A stretch of 64,000 bases of DNA from positions 77,349-141,348 of the forward strand of contig JAPLOM010000063.1 of NCBI GenBank assembly GCA_026400755.1, written 5' to 3'. Positions 8,538 through 17,222 of the stretch are shown piece by piece (the first letter of the stretch is position 1; every line of letters begins with the position of its first letter). A program made the translations under genes and the position numbers. The notes under the pieces were generated by a model, which worked only from the letters and a program-made list of their open reading frames with translations, was not told where the DNA came from and made no database searches. Source of the DNA: Alphaproteobacteria bacterium (lineage in GTDB: Bacteria; Pseudomonadota; Alphaproteobacteria; CADEGL01).

Positions 8538-11440
8538 GCGCCGCGCCGTACCGCCTGCCGCCCCATCCCGGCGAGCGTATCGACCGCGACCGGCCGGTCG
8601 CATTCTCGTTCGAAGGACGCACCTACGAAGGCTTGGCGGGCGACACCGTGGCCAGCGCCCTGGCCGCGCACGGCGTGAGGGTCCTGTCGCGCTCGTTCAA
8701 GTACCGCAGGCCGCGCGGCGTCCTGACCATGGCGGGACAGGATGCGAACACGTTGGTGCAGCTGGGCGATGCGCCCAACGTGCCGGCCGACACGTTGCCG
8801 ATCGCACAAGGACTGGAGGTCGCGGGCCAGAACTACACGGGTTCGCTGGCGCGCGACTGGGGTTCCTGGATCGCCTATTTCGGCCGCTTCCTGCCGGTTG
8901 GTTTCTATTACAAGGCGTTCTTCCGGCCGAAGGGCATCTGGCGCTTTTGGGAGCCCATCGTGCGTGGGCGCGCCGGCCTCGGCCGCGTCGACGTGAAGGC
9001 GCATCACCGCTATTACGACAAGGCCTATGCCTGGCACGACGTGGCCGTGATCGGCGGAGGACCTGCCGGTATGGCGGCGGCGCTGGAAGCCGCGCGCGCG
9101 GGCGCCGATGTCCTGCTGGTCGAAGAGAACCCGTTTCTCGGCGGCTCGCTGGCCTATGCGCGCGCGGACGCCGAAGGCGAATTGGCGTTACGACGCCTGA
9201 CCCAGCTTTCGGGGGCCGTGCGCAGTGCGGGTGTGCGCGTGATGACGGGCGCGATGTGCCAGGGCGTGTTCGGCGAGAACTGGCTGTCGGTCATCCAAGG
9301 CGACCGCATGCACAAGGTGCGCGCGCGCGAGATCGTGCTGGCGACCGGCTCGGTCGAACAGCCCGCCATTTTCCGCAACAACGATCTGCCCGGCATCATG
9401 CAGGGCTCCGCTGCGCAGCGATTGATCCGCCTCTATGGCGTGCGGCCGGGCAAGCGCGCCGTCGTGGTGGCGGCCAACTCCGATGGTTACGGCGTGGCGC
9501 TCGATCTGTTGGACGCGGGCGTCGAGGTCGCGGCGTTGCTCGACCTGCGCGCGGCGCCGCGATCCTGCGCGCGCTCTGAAGCCGCACGTCAACGTGGCGT
9601 GCGGGTGGTGCCGCGCTATGCGCCGTGGGAGGGCGTGATCGGCAAGGACGGTTCGGTCGCGGGCCTGCGCATCGCGCGCATCGTGGGGCACGGGCGCTGC
9701 GACGCGTCCGACGAAACCATCGACTGCGACCTGATCTGCATGTCCATCGGCTATGCGCCGTCGGCGCAGCTTCTGCACCATGCGGGCGGCAAGGCGGCCT
9801 ATGACAAGGCCAGCGCGACCTTCACGATCCGCGGCGTTCCGCCGCACATGGCGGTCGCGGGCTCGATGGACGGCGCCTACGAGATCGAGGCCGCCATGGC
9901 CGATGGCCGCCGGGCGGGTTGGGATGCCGTGACGCGGCTCGGCAAATCGGCCGAAGAGCCGCCGATGGCCAGCAAGGGCGGGGCGGGGTGGAATCATCCC
10001 TGGCCGGTCTTCCCGCATCCCGACGGCAAGGATTTCGTCGATTACGACGAGGATCTGCAGGTCTCCGACATCCGCAACGCCATCGCCGAAGGTTACGACC
10101 ATATCGAGCTGCTGAAGCGCTACTCGACTGCGGGCATGGGCCCGTCCCAGGGGCGGCACACGGCGCTGACCTTGGCGCGCCTGGCGGCCGAGGCCACGGG
10201 CCGCGACATCGAGATCGTCGGGGCGACCACCGTGCGTCCGCCGGTCAGCGGCGAGAAGTTCGGCCATCTGGCGGGGCGGGGTTTCGAGCCCGTGCGCCTG
10301 ACCGCCATGCACCACCGCCATGTCGAGGCGGGGGCCCAGATGATGCCGGCCGGACTGTGGCTGCGCCCCGCTTATTACGGCACGGCCGACAAGCGCGCGG
10401 AGGCGATCCGCGCCGAGGCCGCCGCGGTGCGCGAGGGCGTCGGCCTGATCGACGTCTCGACGCTGGGCGGGTTCGACGTGCGCGGGCCCGACGCGGCCGA
10501 GCTGCTGAACCGCCTCTACACCTTCAACTACAAGAACCAGCAGGTGGGCCGCGCGCGCTACGCGCTGATGTGCGACCAAACTGGCGCCATCATCGACGAC
10601 GGCGTGGCCGCGCGCTTCCACGACCAACATTTCTACGTCACCGCGACCACGGGCGGTGCGGACCGCGTCTACCAGAGCATGCTGTGGTGGAACGCCCAGT
10701 GGCGGCTGGACGTGGACGTGACCAGCCTGACCGCGGCCTATGCGGGCGTGAATATCGCGGGCCCGCATGCGCGCGCGACCTTGGCCAAACTGTGCAAAGA
10801 CGTCGATCTGTCGGCCGAGGCGTTCCCCTACATGGGCGTGCGCATGGGCACTGTGGCGGGAATTCCCACGCGTCTGTTACGCGTCGGGTTCGTGGGCGAG
10901 CTGGGCTACGAGCTGCATGTGCCCGCGAGCCAGGGCGAGGCGCTGTGGGACGCACTTCTCTATGCCGGCCGCGAGTTCGGCATTCGGCCGTTCGGCGTCG
11001 AGGCCCAGCGGCTTCTGCGCCTGGAGAAGGGCCACATCATCGTCGGCCAGGATTCGGACGGCGAGACGCATCCCTACATGGCCGACATGGGCTGGGCGAT
11101 TGCCAAGAAGAAGCCGTTCTTCGTCGGCTCGCGCGCCATCGCGGCCCAGATGAAGCGGCCGCTGCCGCGCAAGCTGGTCGGCTTCGCGCTGACCAACCCG
11201 CTCGATCCCATCCCGGAAGAATGTCACCTCGTGGTGCGCGATGGCGCCATCGTCGGCCGGGTGACCTCGGCCGCCTATTCGGACTCTCTGCGCCGCATCA
11301 TCGGATTGGCCTTCGTGGCGCCGGACCAGGCCGTGCCCGGAAGCCGCTTCATGGTCAAGCTCGGCGAAAAGAAGCTGATCGAGGCCGAGGTGTTGAAGCT
11401 TCCGTTCTACGACCCCGACGGCAAGCGGCAGGAGATGTAG
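8534..11440 (+). CDS. mgdC: N-methylglutamate dehydrogenase subunit C (SoxA-like)
   Basis: A 968-residue homologue of the sarcosine oxidase alpha subunit. Domain order is as expected. An N-terminal ferredoxin-like fold (residues about 20-100) contains SFKYRRPRGV and no cluster cysteines. An NAD/FAD-binding Rossmann region follows, with DVAVIGGGPAGMAAALEAA near 173 and ATGSVEQPAIFRNNDLPGI near 275. A C-terminal GcvT/aminomethyltransferase-like half (about 590 to the end), with RAEAAAVREGVGLIDVSTLGG and GYELHVPASQGEALWDAL, is expected to bind folate. The folate-type domain suggests the methyl group leaves as methylene-tetrahydrofolate. It starts inside the last codons of mgdB, and mgdD follows 2 nt after its stop. 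Confidence 0.9.
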   Translation: MSAAPYRLPPHPGERIDRDRPVAFSFEGRTYEGLAGDTVASALAAHGVRVLSRSFKYRRPRGVLTMAGQDANTLVQLGDAPNVPADTLPIAQGLEVAGQNYTGSLARDWGSWIAYFGRFLPVGFYYKAFFRPKGIWRFWEPIVRGRAGLGRVDVKAHHRYYDKAYAWHDVAVIGGGPAGMAAALEAARAGADVLLVEENPFLGGSLAYARADAEGELALRRLTQLSGAVRSAGVRVMTGAMCQGVFGENWLSVIQGDRMHKVRAREIVLATGSVEQPAIFRNNDLPGIMQGSAAQRLIRLYGVRPGKRAVVVAANSDGYGVALDLLDAGVEVAALLDLRAAPRSCARSEAARQRGVRVVPRYAPWEGVIGKDGSVAGLRIARIVGHGRCDASDETIDCDLICMSIGYAPSAQLLHHAGGKAAYDKASATFTIRGVPPHMAVAGSMDGAYEIEAAMADGRRAGWDAVTRLGKSAEEPPMASKGGAGWNHPWPVFPHPDGKDFVDYDEDLQVSDIRNAIAEGYDHIELLKRYSTAGMGPSQGRHTALTLARLAAEATGRDIEIVGATTVRPPVSGEKFGHLAGRGFEPVRLTAMHHRHVEAGAQMMPAGLWLRPAYYGTADKRAEAIRAEAAAVREGVGLIDVSTLGGFDVRGPDAAELLNRLYTFNYKNQQVGRARYALMCDQTGAIIDDGVAARFHDQHFYVTATTGGADRVYQSMLWWNAQWRLDVDVTSLTAAYAGVNIAGPHARATLAKLCKDVDLSAEAFPYMGVRMGTVAGIPTRLLRVGFVGELGYELHVPASQGEALWDALLYAGREFGIRPFGVEAQRLLRLEKGHIIVGQDSDGETHPYMADMGWAIAKKKPFFVGSRAIAAQMKRPLPRKLVGFALTNPLDPIPEECHLVVRDGAIVGRVTSAAYSDSLRRIIGLAFVAPDQAVPGSRFMVKLGEKKLIEAEVLKLPFYDPDGKRQEM

Positions 11441-11442
11441 CC

Positions 11443-12144
11443 GTGGTCCGTCCTGTCGAATACGCCCGCCGCAGTTTCCTCCACCGCCGCTTGGCCGAGC
11501 ATGGCGCGGTCTTCGCCGAGATCGCGGGGGCGGCCGTGGCCGACCATTACGGCGGCGTGGACGGCGAGACCGTGGGCGCGGCCCAGCTTGCGCTGGCCGA
11601 CCTGTCGCCGCTGCCGCGCATCGGCTTCAAAGGTAAGAACGCCATCAATTGGCTGATCAGCCAGGGTATACGCGGTCTGCAAGCCGACAACGCAGTGGAC
11701 CTGCAGTATGACGGCGTGCGCGCCGCGCGGCTGGCGCCGACCGAAGGCCTCGTGCTGTGCGATCTGGAGGCCAAGAGCGGCACCTGCGCGCGTCTGGCCG
11801 ACGCCTGGTCGTTGGAATCGGCGCCGCTTTGCTTCCTGGTACCGCGTGCGGACAGCCACTATTGGTTCGCGGTCACCGGCGCGCGCGCTGCGGAAATGTT
11901 CGCCAAAATCTGCGGCGTCGATCTCAGGCCCGACCGCTTTGCCGAGGGTGCCATCGCGCAGACCTCGGTCGCGCGCAACAACGCCATCATCATCCGGCGC
12001 GATCTGGGCCGTACCTTGGCCTACGACGTCCTGGGCGACAGTGCGTCCGCCGATTACATGTGGCGCTGCCTGTTGGATGCCATGGCGGAGTTCGGCGGCA
12101 AGCCCGCGGGCCTGTCCGCGCTGCGCCGCCTCGCGGCGGAATAG
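11443..12144 (+). CDS. mgdD: N-methylglutamate dehydrogenase subunit D (SoxG-like)
   Basis: A 233-residue homologue of the sarcosine oxidase gamma subunit. The GTG at 11443 lies 2 nt after the mgdC stop and is followed by VRPVEYARRSFLHRRLAEHG. The body (LADLSPLPRIGFKGKNAINWL, then ADAWSLESAPLCFLVPRADSHYW) resembles the YgfZ/GcvT-like fold of this subunit. Its role in the tetramer is structural and contributes to the channel between active sites. The stop is immediately followed, with no spacer, by the ATG of the XRE-cupin regulator at 12145, so the regulator is probably translated from the same message. Confidence 0.82.
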   Translation: MVRPVEYARRSFLHRRLAEHGAVFAEIAGAAVADHYGGVDGETVGAAQLALADLSPLPRIGFKGKNAINWLISQGIRGLQADNAVDLQYDGVRAARLAPTEGLVLCDLEAKSGTCARLADAWSLESAPLCFLVPRADSHYWFAVTGARAAEMFAKICGVDLRPDRFAEGAIAQTSVARNNAIIIRRDLGRTLAYDVLGDSASADYMWRCLLDAMAEFGGKPAGLSALRRLAAE

Positions 12145-12792
12145 ATGGCGGCCAAGGGCAAGCGCGCGGCGGTGGGCAAGAAGGCGAAGCCCACGCCTGC
12201 GCCGGCCAATCACAGCGGCGTGCTGGAAGCAGCCATTGGGCGCGAGGTTTACACCTTCCGCCGCAAGCACGGCATGACGGTGGTCGATCTGGCGCGCTTG
12301 GCGAAATTGTCGCCCGGCATGCTGTCCAAGATCGAGAACGGCCTGACCTCGCCGTCCCTGGCCACCTTGCGCGCCTTGTCCACGGCGTTGGGCGTGCCGG
12401 TCACGGCCTTCTTCCGTCGGTTCGAGCAGCACACGGATGCCACCTTCGTGCGCGCGGGCGAGGGGCTAGTGATCGAGCGGCGCGGCACGCGGGTGGGGCA
12501 CCAGTACCGGCTGCTCGGCGCCGGTGTGCGCAAGAGCGTGGCGGTCGAGCCATACCTGATCACGCTGACCGAGCAGTCCGAGGTCTTCCCGCTGTTCCAG
12601 CATGACAGCGTCGAGTTCCTGTATGTGCTGGAGGGGCGGATGCGCTACCGGCACGGCGACAAGACCTATCTGCTGGGTCCCGGCGATTCGCTGTTCTTTG
12701 ACGCCAACGCCCCCCATGGACCGGACGAATTGATCGCCCTCCCGATCCGCTTCCTGGCCATCATTTCCCAGACGCCCGGCGCGGAGGACTAG
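12145..12792 (+). CDS. XRE-family regulator with cupin sensor domain
   Basis: A 215-residue transcription factor. A basic, disordered N-terminus (about 1-25, rich in Lys, Ala and Pro) precedes a helix-turn-helix of XRE type (about 30-85: RRKHGMTVVDLARLAKLSP, then GMLSKIENGLTSPSLATL) and a C-terminal cupin (about 130-210) containing QHDSVEFLYVLEGRMRYRHG and GDSLFFDANAPHGP. Cupin regulators of this kind usually bind a small ligand. Its position, directly abutting mgdD and 73 nt before mgsA, suggests control of the N-methylglutamate pathway by methylamine, an intermediate, or nitrogen status. The ligand is unknown. Confidence 0.9.
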   Translation: MAAKGKRAAVGKKAKPTPAPANHSGVLEAAIGREVYTFRRKHGMTVVDLARLAKLSPGMLSKIENGLTSPSLATLRALSTALGVPVTAFFRRFEQHTDATFVRAGEGLVIERRGTRVGHQYRLLGAGVRKSVAVEPYLITLTEQSEVFPLFQHDSVEFLYVLEGRMRYRHGDKTYLLGPGDSLFFDANAPHGPDELIALPIRFLAIISQTPGAED

Positions 12793-12865
12793 TTCCGAAA
12801 ATTCATAGCAGGAAAATTTATTCACTCCTATAATTGGGCTGTTTTCGGGCTTGGCGGAGCGTGAA
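12793..12865 (+). promoter_or_regulatory. Candidate internal promoter and operator upstream of mgsA
   Basis: This spacer is AT-rich compared with its surroundings. TATAAT occurs at 12829-12834, but no convincing -35 box lies 17 nt upstream. Two copies of GAAAATT at 12797-12803 and 12812-12818 are 15 bp apart and could be half-sites for the XRE regulator encoded just upstream. A second transcription start for mgsABC would fit, but this is only a sequence-pattern inference. Confidence 0.35.
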
Positions 12866-13765
12866 ATGTGCGGAATCGTTGGTCTTTTCCTTAAAAATCC
12901 AGCCCTGCGGCCGGAGCTTGGCACCCACGTCTCGACCATGTTGGCCGAGATGACCTCGCGCGGGCCGGACAGCGCGGGCATTGCCGTCTATCACCGCCCG
13001 ACCGTGGACGGCGCCTCGAAGTTCACCCTGTTCCACGACGACGACGCCTATCCATGGGACGAGATGACCGGCCGCCTGGGCGAGGCGCTGGGCGTCGAGA
13101 GTGACCTGGAGAAGCGCGCGAAGCACGTTGTCCTGGCCGTGCAGTCGGCCGAGGATCCGGTGCGCGCATGGCTGGCCGCCAACTGCCCCGGCGTGCGCGT
13201 CATGGGCTACGGCACGCTGATGGAGGTCTACAAGGAGAAAGGCCTGCCGGCCGACGTGCTGCGCCGCCACGGCATCGCGCAGATGGAGGGTACCCACGCC
13301 ATCGGCCATACGCGCATGGCGACCGAGAGCATCGTGACGACGGAGCATTCGCATCCGTTCACGGCCGCGCCGGACATGTGCCTGGTTCACAATGGTTCGC
13401 TGTCGAATCACAACCGCCTGCGCCAGTGGCTCAAGCGCCGGGGCCAAAGCTTTGACACCGATAACGACAGCGAAGTGGCCGCGCGCTATTTCGCCTTTCG
13501 TATGTCCGAGGGCGCCTCGCTGGAAGAAGCGATGGAAGCGGGCCTCAAGGACCTGGACGGATTTTTCACCTTCACCATGGGTACGCGCGACGGTTTTGCC
13601 GTGCTGCGCGACGGCATTGCCTGCAAGCCGGCCGTTTTGGCCGAGACGGACGATTGGGTTGCCATGGGGTCGGAGTATCGCGCGCTCGCCCATCTGCCCG
13701 GCGTGGACAAGGCGACCATCTGGGAGCCTAAGCCCGCCGTCGTCTACACCTGGACGCTGAACTAG
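12866..13765 (+). CDS. mgsA: N-methylglutamate synthase subunit A (class II glutamine amidotransferase)
   Basis: A 299-residue Ntn-type glutaminase domain homologous to the N-terminus of GltB and to GlxB. The start MCGIVGLFL gives an N-terminal Cys nucleophile after Met removal. An in-frame upstream TTG would bury that Cys, which decides the ATG at 12866. Other family landmarks are TSRGPDSAGIAVY, GHTRMATES and CLVHNGSLSNHNRLR. In N-methylglutamate synthase this subunit handles the gamma-glutamyl side of gamma-glutamylmethylamide, releasing methylamine to the synthase subunit. It is 5 nt upstream of mgsB. GlxB of unrelated glutamate-synthase-like clusters is the alternative name, but gmaS nearby favours Mgs. 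Confidence 0.9.
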   Translation: MCGIVGLFLKNPALRPELGTHVSTMLAEMTSRGPDSAGIAVYHRPTVDGASKFTLFHDDDAYPWDEMTGRLGEALGVESDLEKRAKHVVLAVQSAEDPVRAWLAANCPGVRVMGYGTLMEVYKEKGLPADVLRRHGIAQMEGTHAIGHTRMATESIVTTEHSHPFTAAPDMCLVHNGSLSNHNRLRQWLKRRGQSFDTDNDSEVAARYFAFRMSEGASLEEAMEAGLKDLDGFFTFTMGTRDGFAVLRDGIACKPAVLAETDDWVAMGSEYRALAHLPGVDKATIWEPKPAVVYTWTLN

Positions 13766-13770
13766 CCGCC

Positions 13771-14454
13771 ATGATCGACGTCGATATCGCCGGCACCCAG
13801 GTACGCGCGCTGAACCAACGGCTTCACGCCTTGCCCAAGGACACCAATGAGCGCGCATGGCGCGTGCTGAATCCCATGGGCGCGCATTCCATCGCGGCAG
13901 GCCTGACCCAGCCCATCGAGGTCCGCGTGGAAGGCCATGTCGGCTATTACTGCGCGGGCATGAACAAGGAAGCGACCGTGGTGGTCGAAGGCCACTGCGG
14001 CTGGGGCTTCGGCGAAAACATCATGAGCGGCCTGGTGCGCGTCACCGGCAACGCCTCGCAGGCCGTCGGCGCGTCAGGCCATGGTGGCATGGTGATTGTG
14101 GACGGTGACGCAGGCGCACGCTGCGCCATCGGGCTCAAGGGCGCGGACATTGTCGTGGGCGGCTCGGTCGGGCATTTCAGCGCCTTCATGGCCCAGGCCG
14201 GAAGCCTCGTCGTGTTGGGCGACGCGGGCGACAACCTCGGTGACTCGCTTTATGAGGCGCGGCTCTATGTGCGCGGCTCGGTGGCCAGCCTGGGCGCCGA
14301 CTGCGTCGAGAAAAAGATGACGCCGCACCATCTGCAGAAGCTGGAGCGAATCTTGGCCAAGGCCGGCATGACGGCCGATCCCAAATCCTTCCGCCGCTAC
14401 GGCTCGGCCCGGAAGCTCTACAACTTCCACGCCGATCACGCCGACGCCTACTGA
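13771..14454 (+). CDS. mgsB: N-methylglutamate synthase subunit B (GXGXG / GltB C-terminal domain)
   Basis: A 227-residue beta-helix protein matching the C-terminal domain of glutamate synthase large subunits. The repeating Gly pattern is visible in EGHCGWGFGENIMSG, GNASQAVGASGHGGMVIVDG and GGSVGHFSAFM. In GltB this domain is structural; here it is a separate subunit, as in known MgsABC and GlxBCD sets. The gene lies 5 nt after mgsA and 10 nt before mgsC, with normal length. Confidence 0.9.
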   Translation: MIDVDIAGTQVRALNQRLHALPKDTNERAWRVLNPMGAHSIAAGLTQPIEVRVEGHVGYYCAGMNKEATVVVEGHCGWGFGENIMSGLVRVTGNASQAVGASGHGGMVIVDGDAGARCAIGLKGADIVVGGSVGHFSAFMAQAGSLVVLGDAGDNLGDSLYEARLYVRGSVASLGADCVEKKMTPHHLQKLERILAKAGMTADPKSFRRYGSARKLYNFHADHADAY

Positions 14455-14464
14455 GGAAGCCGCC

Positions 14465-15787
14465 ATGACGGTCGACCCGCGCAATCTGCGCCCCTCCGCC
14501 AGTTTCACGCCGCACCATATCGCCGAGATCCACCGCGCGGCCGACGAAGGCATCTACGAAATCCGCGGCTTCGGCGCCAAGCGGCGCATGCCGACCTTCG
14601 ACGACCTGGTGCTGCTGGGCGCGTCGGTGTCGCGCTATCCCTTAGAAGGCTATCGCGAGACCTGCGGAACCAACGTCGTGATCGGCGGCCGCTTCGCGAA
14701 GAAGCCGATCGAGATCAAGATTCCCATCACCATCGCGGGCATGAGCTTCGGCGCGCTCGGCGTCAACGTGAAGGAAGCCATTGGCAAGGCCTGCACCGCG
14801 ATGGGCACCAGCTCGACCACCGGCGACGGCGGCATGTGCGAGGAGGAGCGGCAGGCCTCCAAGCTTCTCGTCTATCAGGTGCTGCCCTCGCGCTACGGCC
14901 TGAACCCGGACGATCTGCGTCGCGCGGACGCGATCGAGGTGGTGATCGGCCAGGGGGCCAAGCCCGGCGGCGGCGGCATGTTGTTGGGCCAGAAGATCAG
15001 CCCGCGCATCGCCAAGATGCGCACGTTGCCCGAAGGCATCGACCAGCGCAGCGCCTCGCGCCATCCCGACTGGACGGGCCCCGACGACCTGACCATCAAG
15101 ATCGAGGAGCTGCGCGAGATCACCGATTGGGAGAAGCCGATCTACGTCAAGGTCGGCGCGACGCGCACCTATTACGACACCCAGTTGGCCGTGAAGGCCG
15201 GCGCCGACGCCATCGTGCTCGACGGCATGCAAGGCGGTACGGGCGCCACCCAGGATGTCTTCATCGAGAATGTGGGCATCCCGACCTTGCCCGCGCTGCG
15301 GCTGGCCGTGCAGGCGCTGCAGGAATTGGATATGCACCGCAAGGTGCAGCTCATCATCTCGGGCGGCATCCGCACGGGCGCCGACGTGGCCAAGGCGCTG
15401 GCCATGGGGGCCGACGCGGTTTCCATCGGCACCTCGGCCTTGATCGCGCTGGGCTGCAACAAGCCGGTCCATCTCGAGGATTACGAGGCGCTGGGCACCG
15501 CACCCGGCTATTGCCACCACTGCCACACCGGGCGTTGTCCGGTCGGCGTCACCACCCAGGACCCGAAGCTGCAGGAGCGTCTGACCGCGGATCACGGCGC
15601 ACGGCTCCTACGCAACTATCTGTCGGTGATGACCTTGGAATTGCAGACCATGGCGCGCGCCTGCGGCAAGAACCATGTGCTCAATCTGGAGCCGGAGGAT
15701 TTGGTCGCGCTGACGGTCGAGGCCGCGGCCATGGCGGGCGTGCCGCTGGCGGGAACGAACTGGATACCGGGCAGGGGGACTTACTAA
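14465..15787 (+). CDS. mgsC: N-methylglutamate synthase subunit C (FMN-binding glutamate synthase domain)
   Basis: A 440-residue FMN/Fe-S subunit homologous to the central and FMN domains of GltB. Landmarks: ITIAGMSFGALGVNVKEAIG near residue 90; EVVIGQGAKPGGGGMLLGQKI near 158; GADAIVLDGMQGGTGATQD near 245; the 3Fe-4S cysteine cluster YCHHCHTGRCPVGVTTQDP near 345. In Mgs this subunit forms N-methylglutamate from methylamine and an activated glutamate or 2-oxoglutarate-derived moiety. It follows mgsB by 10 nt and precedes gmaS by 52 nt. Domain order and length match known MgsC/GlxD proteins. Confidence 0.92.
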   Translation: MTVDPRNLRPSASFTPHHIAEIHRAADEGIYEIRGFGAKRRMPTFDDLVLLGASVSRYPLEGYRETCGTNVVIGGRFAKKPIEIKIPITIAGMSFGALGVNVKEAIGKACTAMGTSSTTGDGGMCEEERQASKLLVYQVLPSRYGLNPDDLRRADAIEVVIGQGAKPGGGGMLLGQKISPRIAKMRTLPEGIDQRSASRHPDWTGPDDLTIKIEELREITDWEKPIYVKVGATRTYYDTQLAVKAGADAIVLDGMQGGTGATQDVFIENVGIPTLPALRLAVQALQELDMHRKVQLIISGGIRTGADVAKALAMGADAVSIGTSALIALGCNKPVHLEDYEALGTAPGYCHHCHTGRCPVGVTTQDPKLQERLTADHGARLLRNYLSVMTLELQTMARACGKNHVLNLEPEDLVALTVEAAAMAGVPLAGTNWIPGRGTY

Positions 15788-15791
15788 ACTC

Positions 15792-15817
15792 GCCCCGATA
15801 AAAAGAGCGAACGGGGC
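15792..15817 (+). other. Short inverted repeat between mgsC and gmaS
   Basis: GCCCCG at 15792-15797 is matched by CGGGGC at 15812-15817, a perfect 6-bp arm pair with a 14-nt A-rich loop. It starts 5 nt after the mgsC stop and no T-run follows. It may modulate read-through or mRNA stability between mgsC and gmaS. The pairing is weak, so this is tentative. Confidence 0.3.
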
Positions 15818-15839
15818 ATCACGTCACAGGGGGACGACC

Positions 15840-17147
15840 ATGGCGGCCGATCTGGCGAAGATCGCGAAGCAGCGGAAGATTCAATATTTCCTCATCAGCT
15901 ACGTCGACCTGTTCGGCGCCTTGCGCGCCAAGCTGGTGCCGGCGCGTGCGATCGGCGAGATGCAAAAGGCAGGGGCGGGCTTTGCTGGCTTCGCCACCTG
16001 GCTCGACCTGACGCCAGCCGATTCCGACATGTTCGCGGTGCCCGATCCCGACAGTCTGATGGTGCTGCCGTGGAAGCGTGAGGTCGGCTGGCTGGCCGCC
16101 GACATCGTGATGGATGGCAAGCCTGTTCCCCACGGGCCGCGCCACGTCCTGAAACAGCAGGTCGCCAAGGCGGCCAAGTTGGGCCACCGCATGAAGACGG
16201 GCGTGGAGTGCGAGTTCTTCCTGACCACGCCGGACGGCCGCGCGGTGGGCGACGAGAAGGACACGCAGTCCAAGCCCTGCTACGACCAGTCCGCGTTGAT
16301 GCGCCGCTACGACGTCATCACCGAGATCTGCGATGCGATGATCGAGCTGGGCTGGGAGCCGTACCAGAACGACCATGAGGACGCGAACGGCCAGTTCGAG
16401 ATGAACTGGACCTACACAGACGCGCTCGTCACCGCCGACCGGCACGTCTTCTTCAAGTACATGGTCAAGAGCATCGCCGAGGAGCATGGCTTGCGCGCGA
16501 CCTTCATGCCCAAGCCGTTCCTCAATCTGACCGGCAGCGGCTGCCACGCCCATGTCTCGGTGTGGGACAAGACGGGCAAGAAGAACCTGTTCCACGATCC
16601 GCGCGGCGAGCTGGGCCTATCGAAGCTGGCCTATAACTTCCTCGGCGGCATCATGCATTCCGCCGAATCGCTCTGCGCGCTCTTCAACCCGACGGTCAAC
16701 AGCTACAAGCGCATCAACGCGCCGGTCACGCTCTCGGGCGCCACTTGGTCGCCTAATGCCGTTACCTACGGCGGCAACAACCGCACCCACATGGTGCGCA
16801 TCCCGGAGGCCGGGCGGTTCGAACTGCGCCTGATGGACGGCGCGGCCAATCCCTATCTGTTGCAAGCGGGCGTCTTGGCTGCGGGCCTCGACGGCGTCAC
16901 CAACCGGCGCGACCCCGGCAAGCGGCTCGACATCAACATGTACAAGGACGGCCACACGCTGAAGAACGTGCGCCGCTTGCCGCTCAACATGCTGGATGCC
17001 GTCCGCGCCTTTGAGGGCTCGAAGACCTTGCGCGCGGCGTTGGGCGCCGAGTTCGCCGACAGTTATACGAAGCTCAAGATGGACGAATGGCGCCGCTACG
17101 CTGGCTCGCTCAGCCAGTGGGAGTTGGATAACACGCTCGACTGCTGA
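15840..17147 (+). CDS. gmaS: Gamma-glutamylmethylamide synthetase
   Basis: A 435-residue glutamine-synthetase-fold enzyme that ligates methylamine to glutamate using ATP, the entry step of the N-methylglutamate pathway. The N-terminal half has YFLISYVDLFGALRAKLVP and GAGFAGFATWLDLTPADSDM. The catalytic core shows ECEFFL, YQNDHEDANGQFEMNW, FMPKPFLNLTGSGCHAHVS, NPTVNSYKRINAP, GGNNRTHMVRIPEAGRFELR and the end WELDNTLD. These segments, especially the DLTPADSDMFAVPDPDS region, are characteristic of GmaS rather than housekeeping GlnA. It has a good ribosome site (AGGGGG) and follows mgsABC. Together with mgdABCD it appears to complete the pathway. Confidence 0.95.
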   Translation: MAADLAKIAKQRKIQYFLISYVDLFGALRAKLVPARAIGEMQKAGAGFAGFATWLDLTPADSDMFAVPDPDSLMVLPWKREVGWLAADIVMDGKPVPHGPRHVLKQQVAKAAKLGHRMKTGVECEFFLTTPDGRAVGDEKDTQSKPCYDQSALMRRYDVITEICDAMIELGWEPYQNDHEDANGQFEMNWTYTDALVTADRHVFFKYMVKSIAEEHGLRATFMPKPFLNLTGSGCHAHVSVWDKTGKKNLFHDPRGELGLSKLAYNFLGGIMHSAESLCALFNPTVNSYKRINAPVTLSGATWSPNAVTYGGNNRTHMVRIPEAGRFELRLMDGAANPYLLQAGVLAAGLDGVTNRRDPGKRLDINMYKDGHTLKNVRRLPLNMLDAVRAFEGSKTLRAALGAEFADSYTKLKMDEWRRYAGSLSQWELDNTLDC

Positions 17148-17222
17148 GCGGCTCCTGCGGGTTTCCCGCCCGGCGCTTTCGCATTAGCGTGCTGGGCGGA
17201 TGACCCTTAGCGCCCATTGCCG

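Noticed and set aside
6986-12144. Naming the four-subunit flavoenzyme sarcosine oxidase (soxBDAG)
   Set aside because: Homology is real, but direct linkage to mgsABC and gmaS makes N-methylglutamate dehydrogenase the better call; phylogeny could still reverse this.
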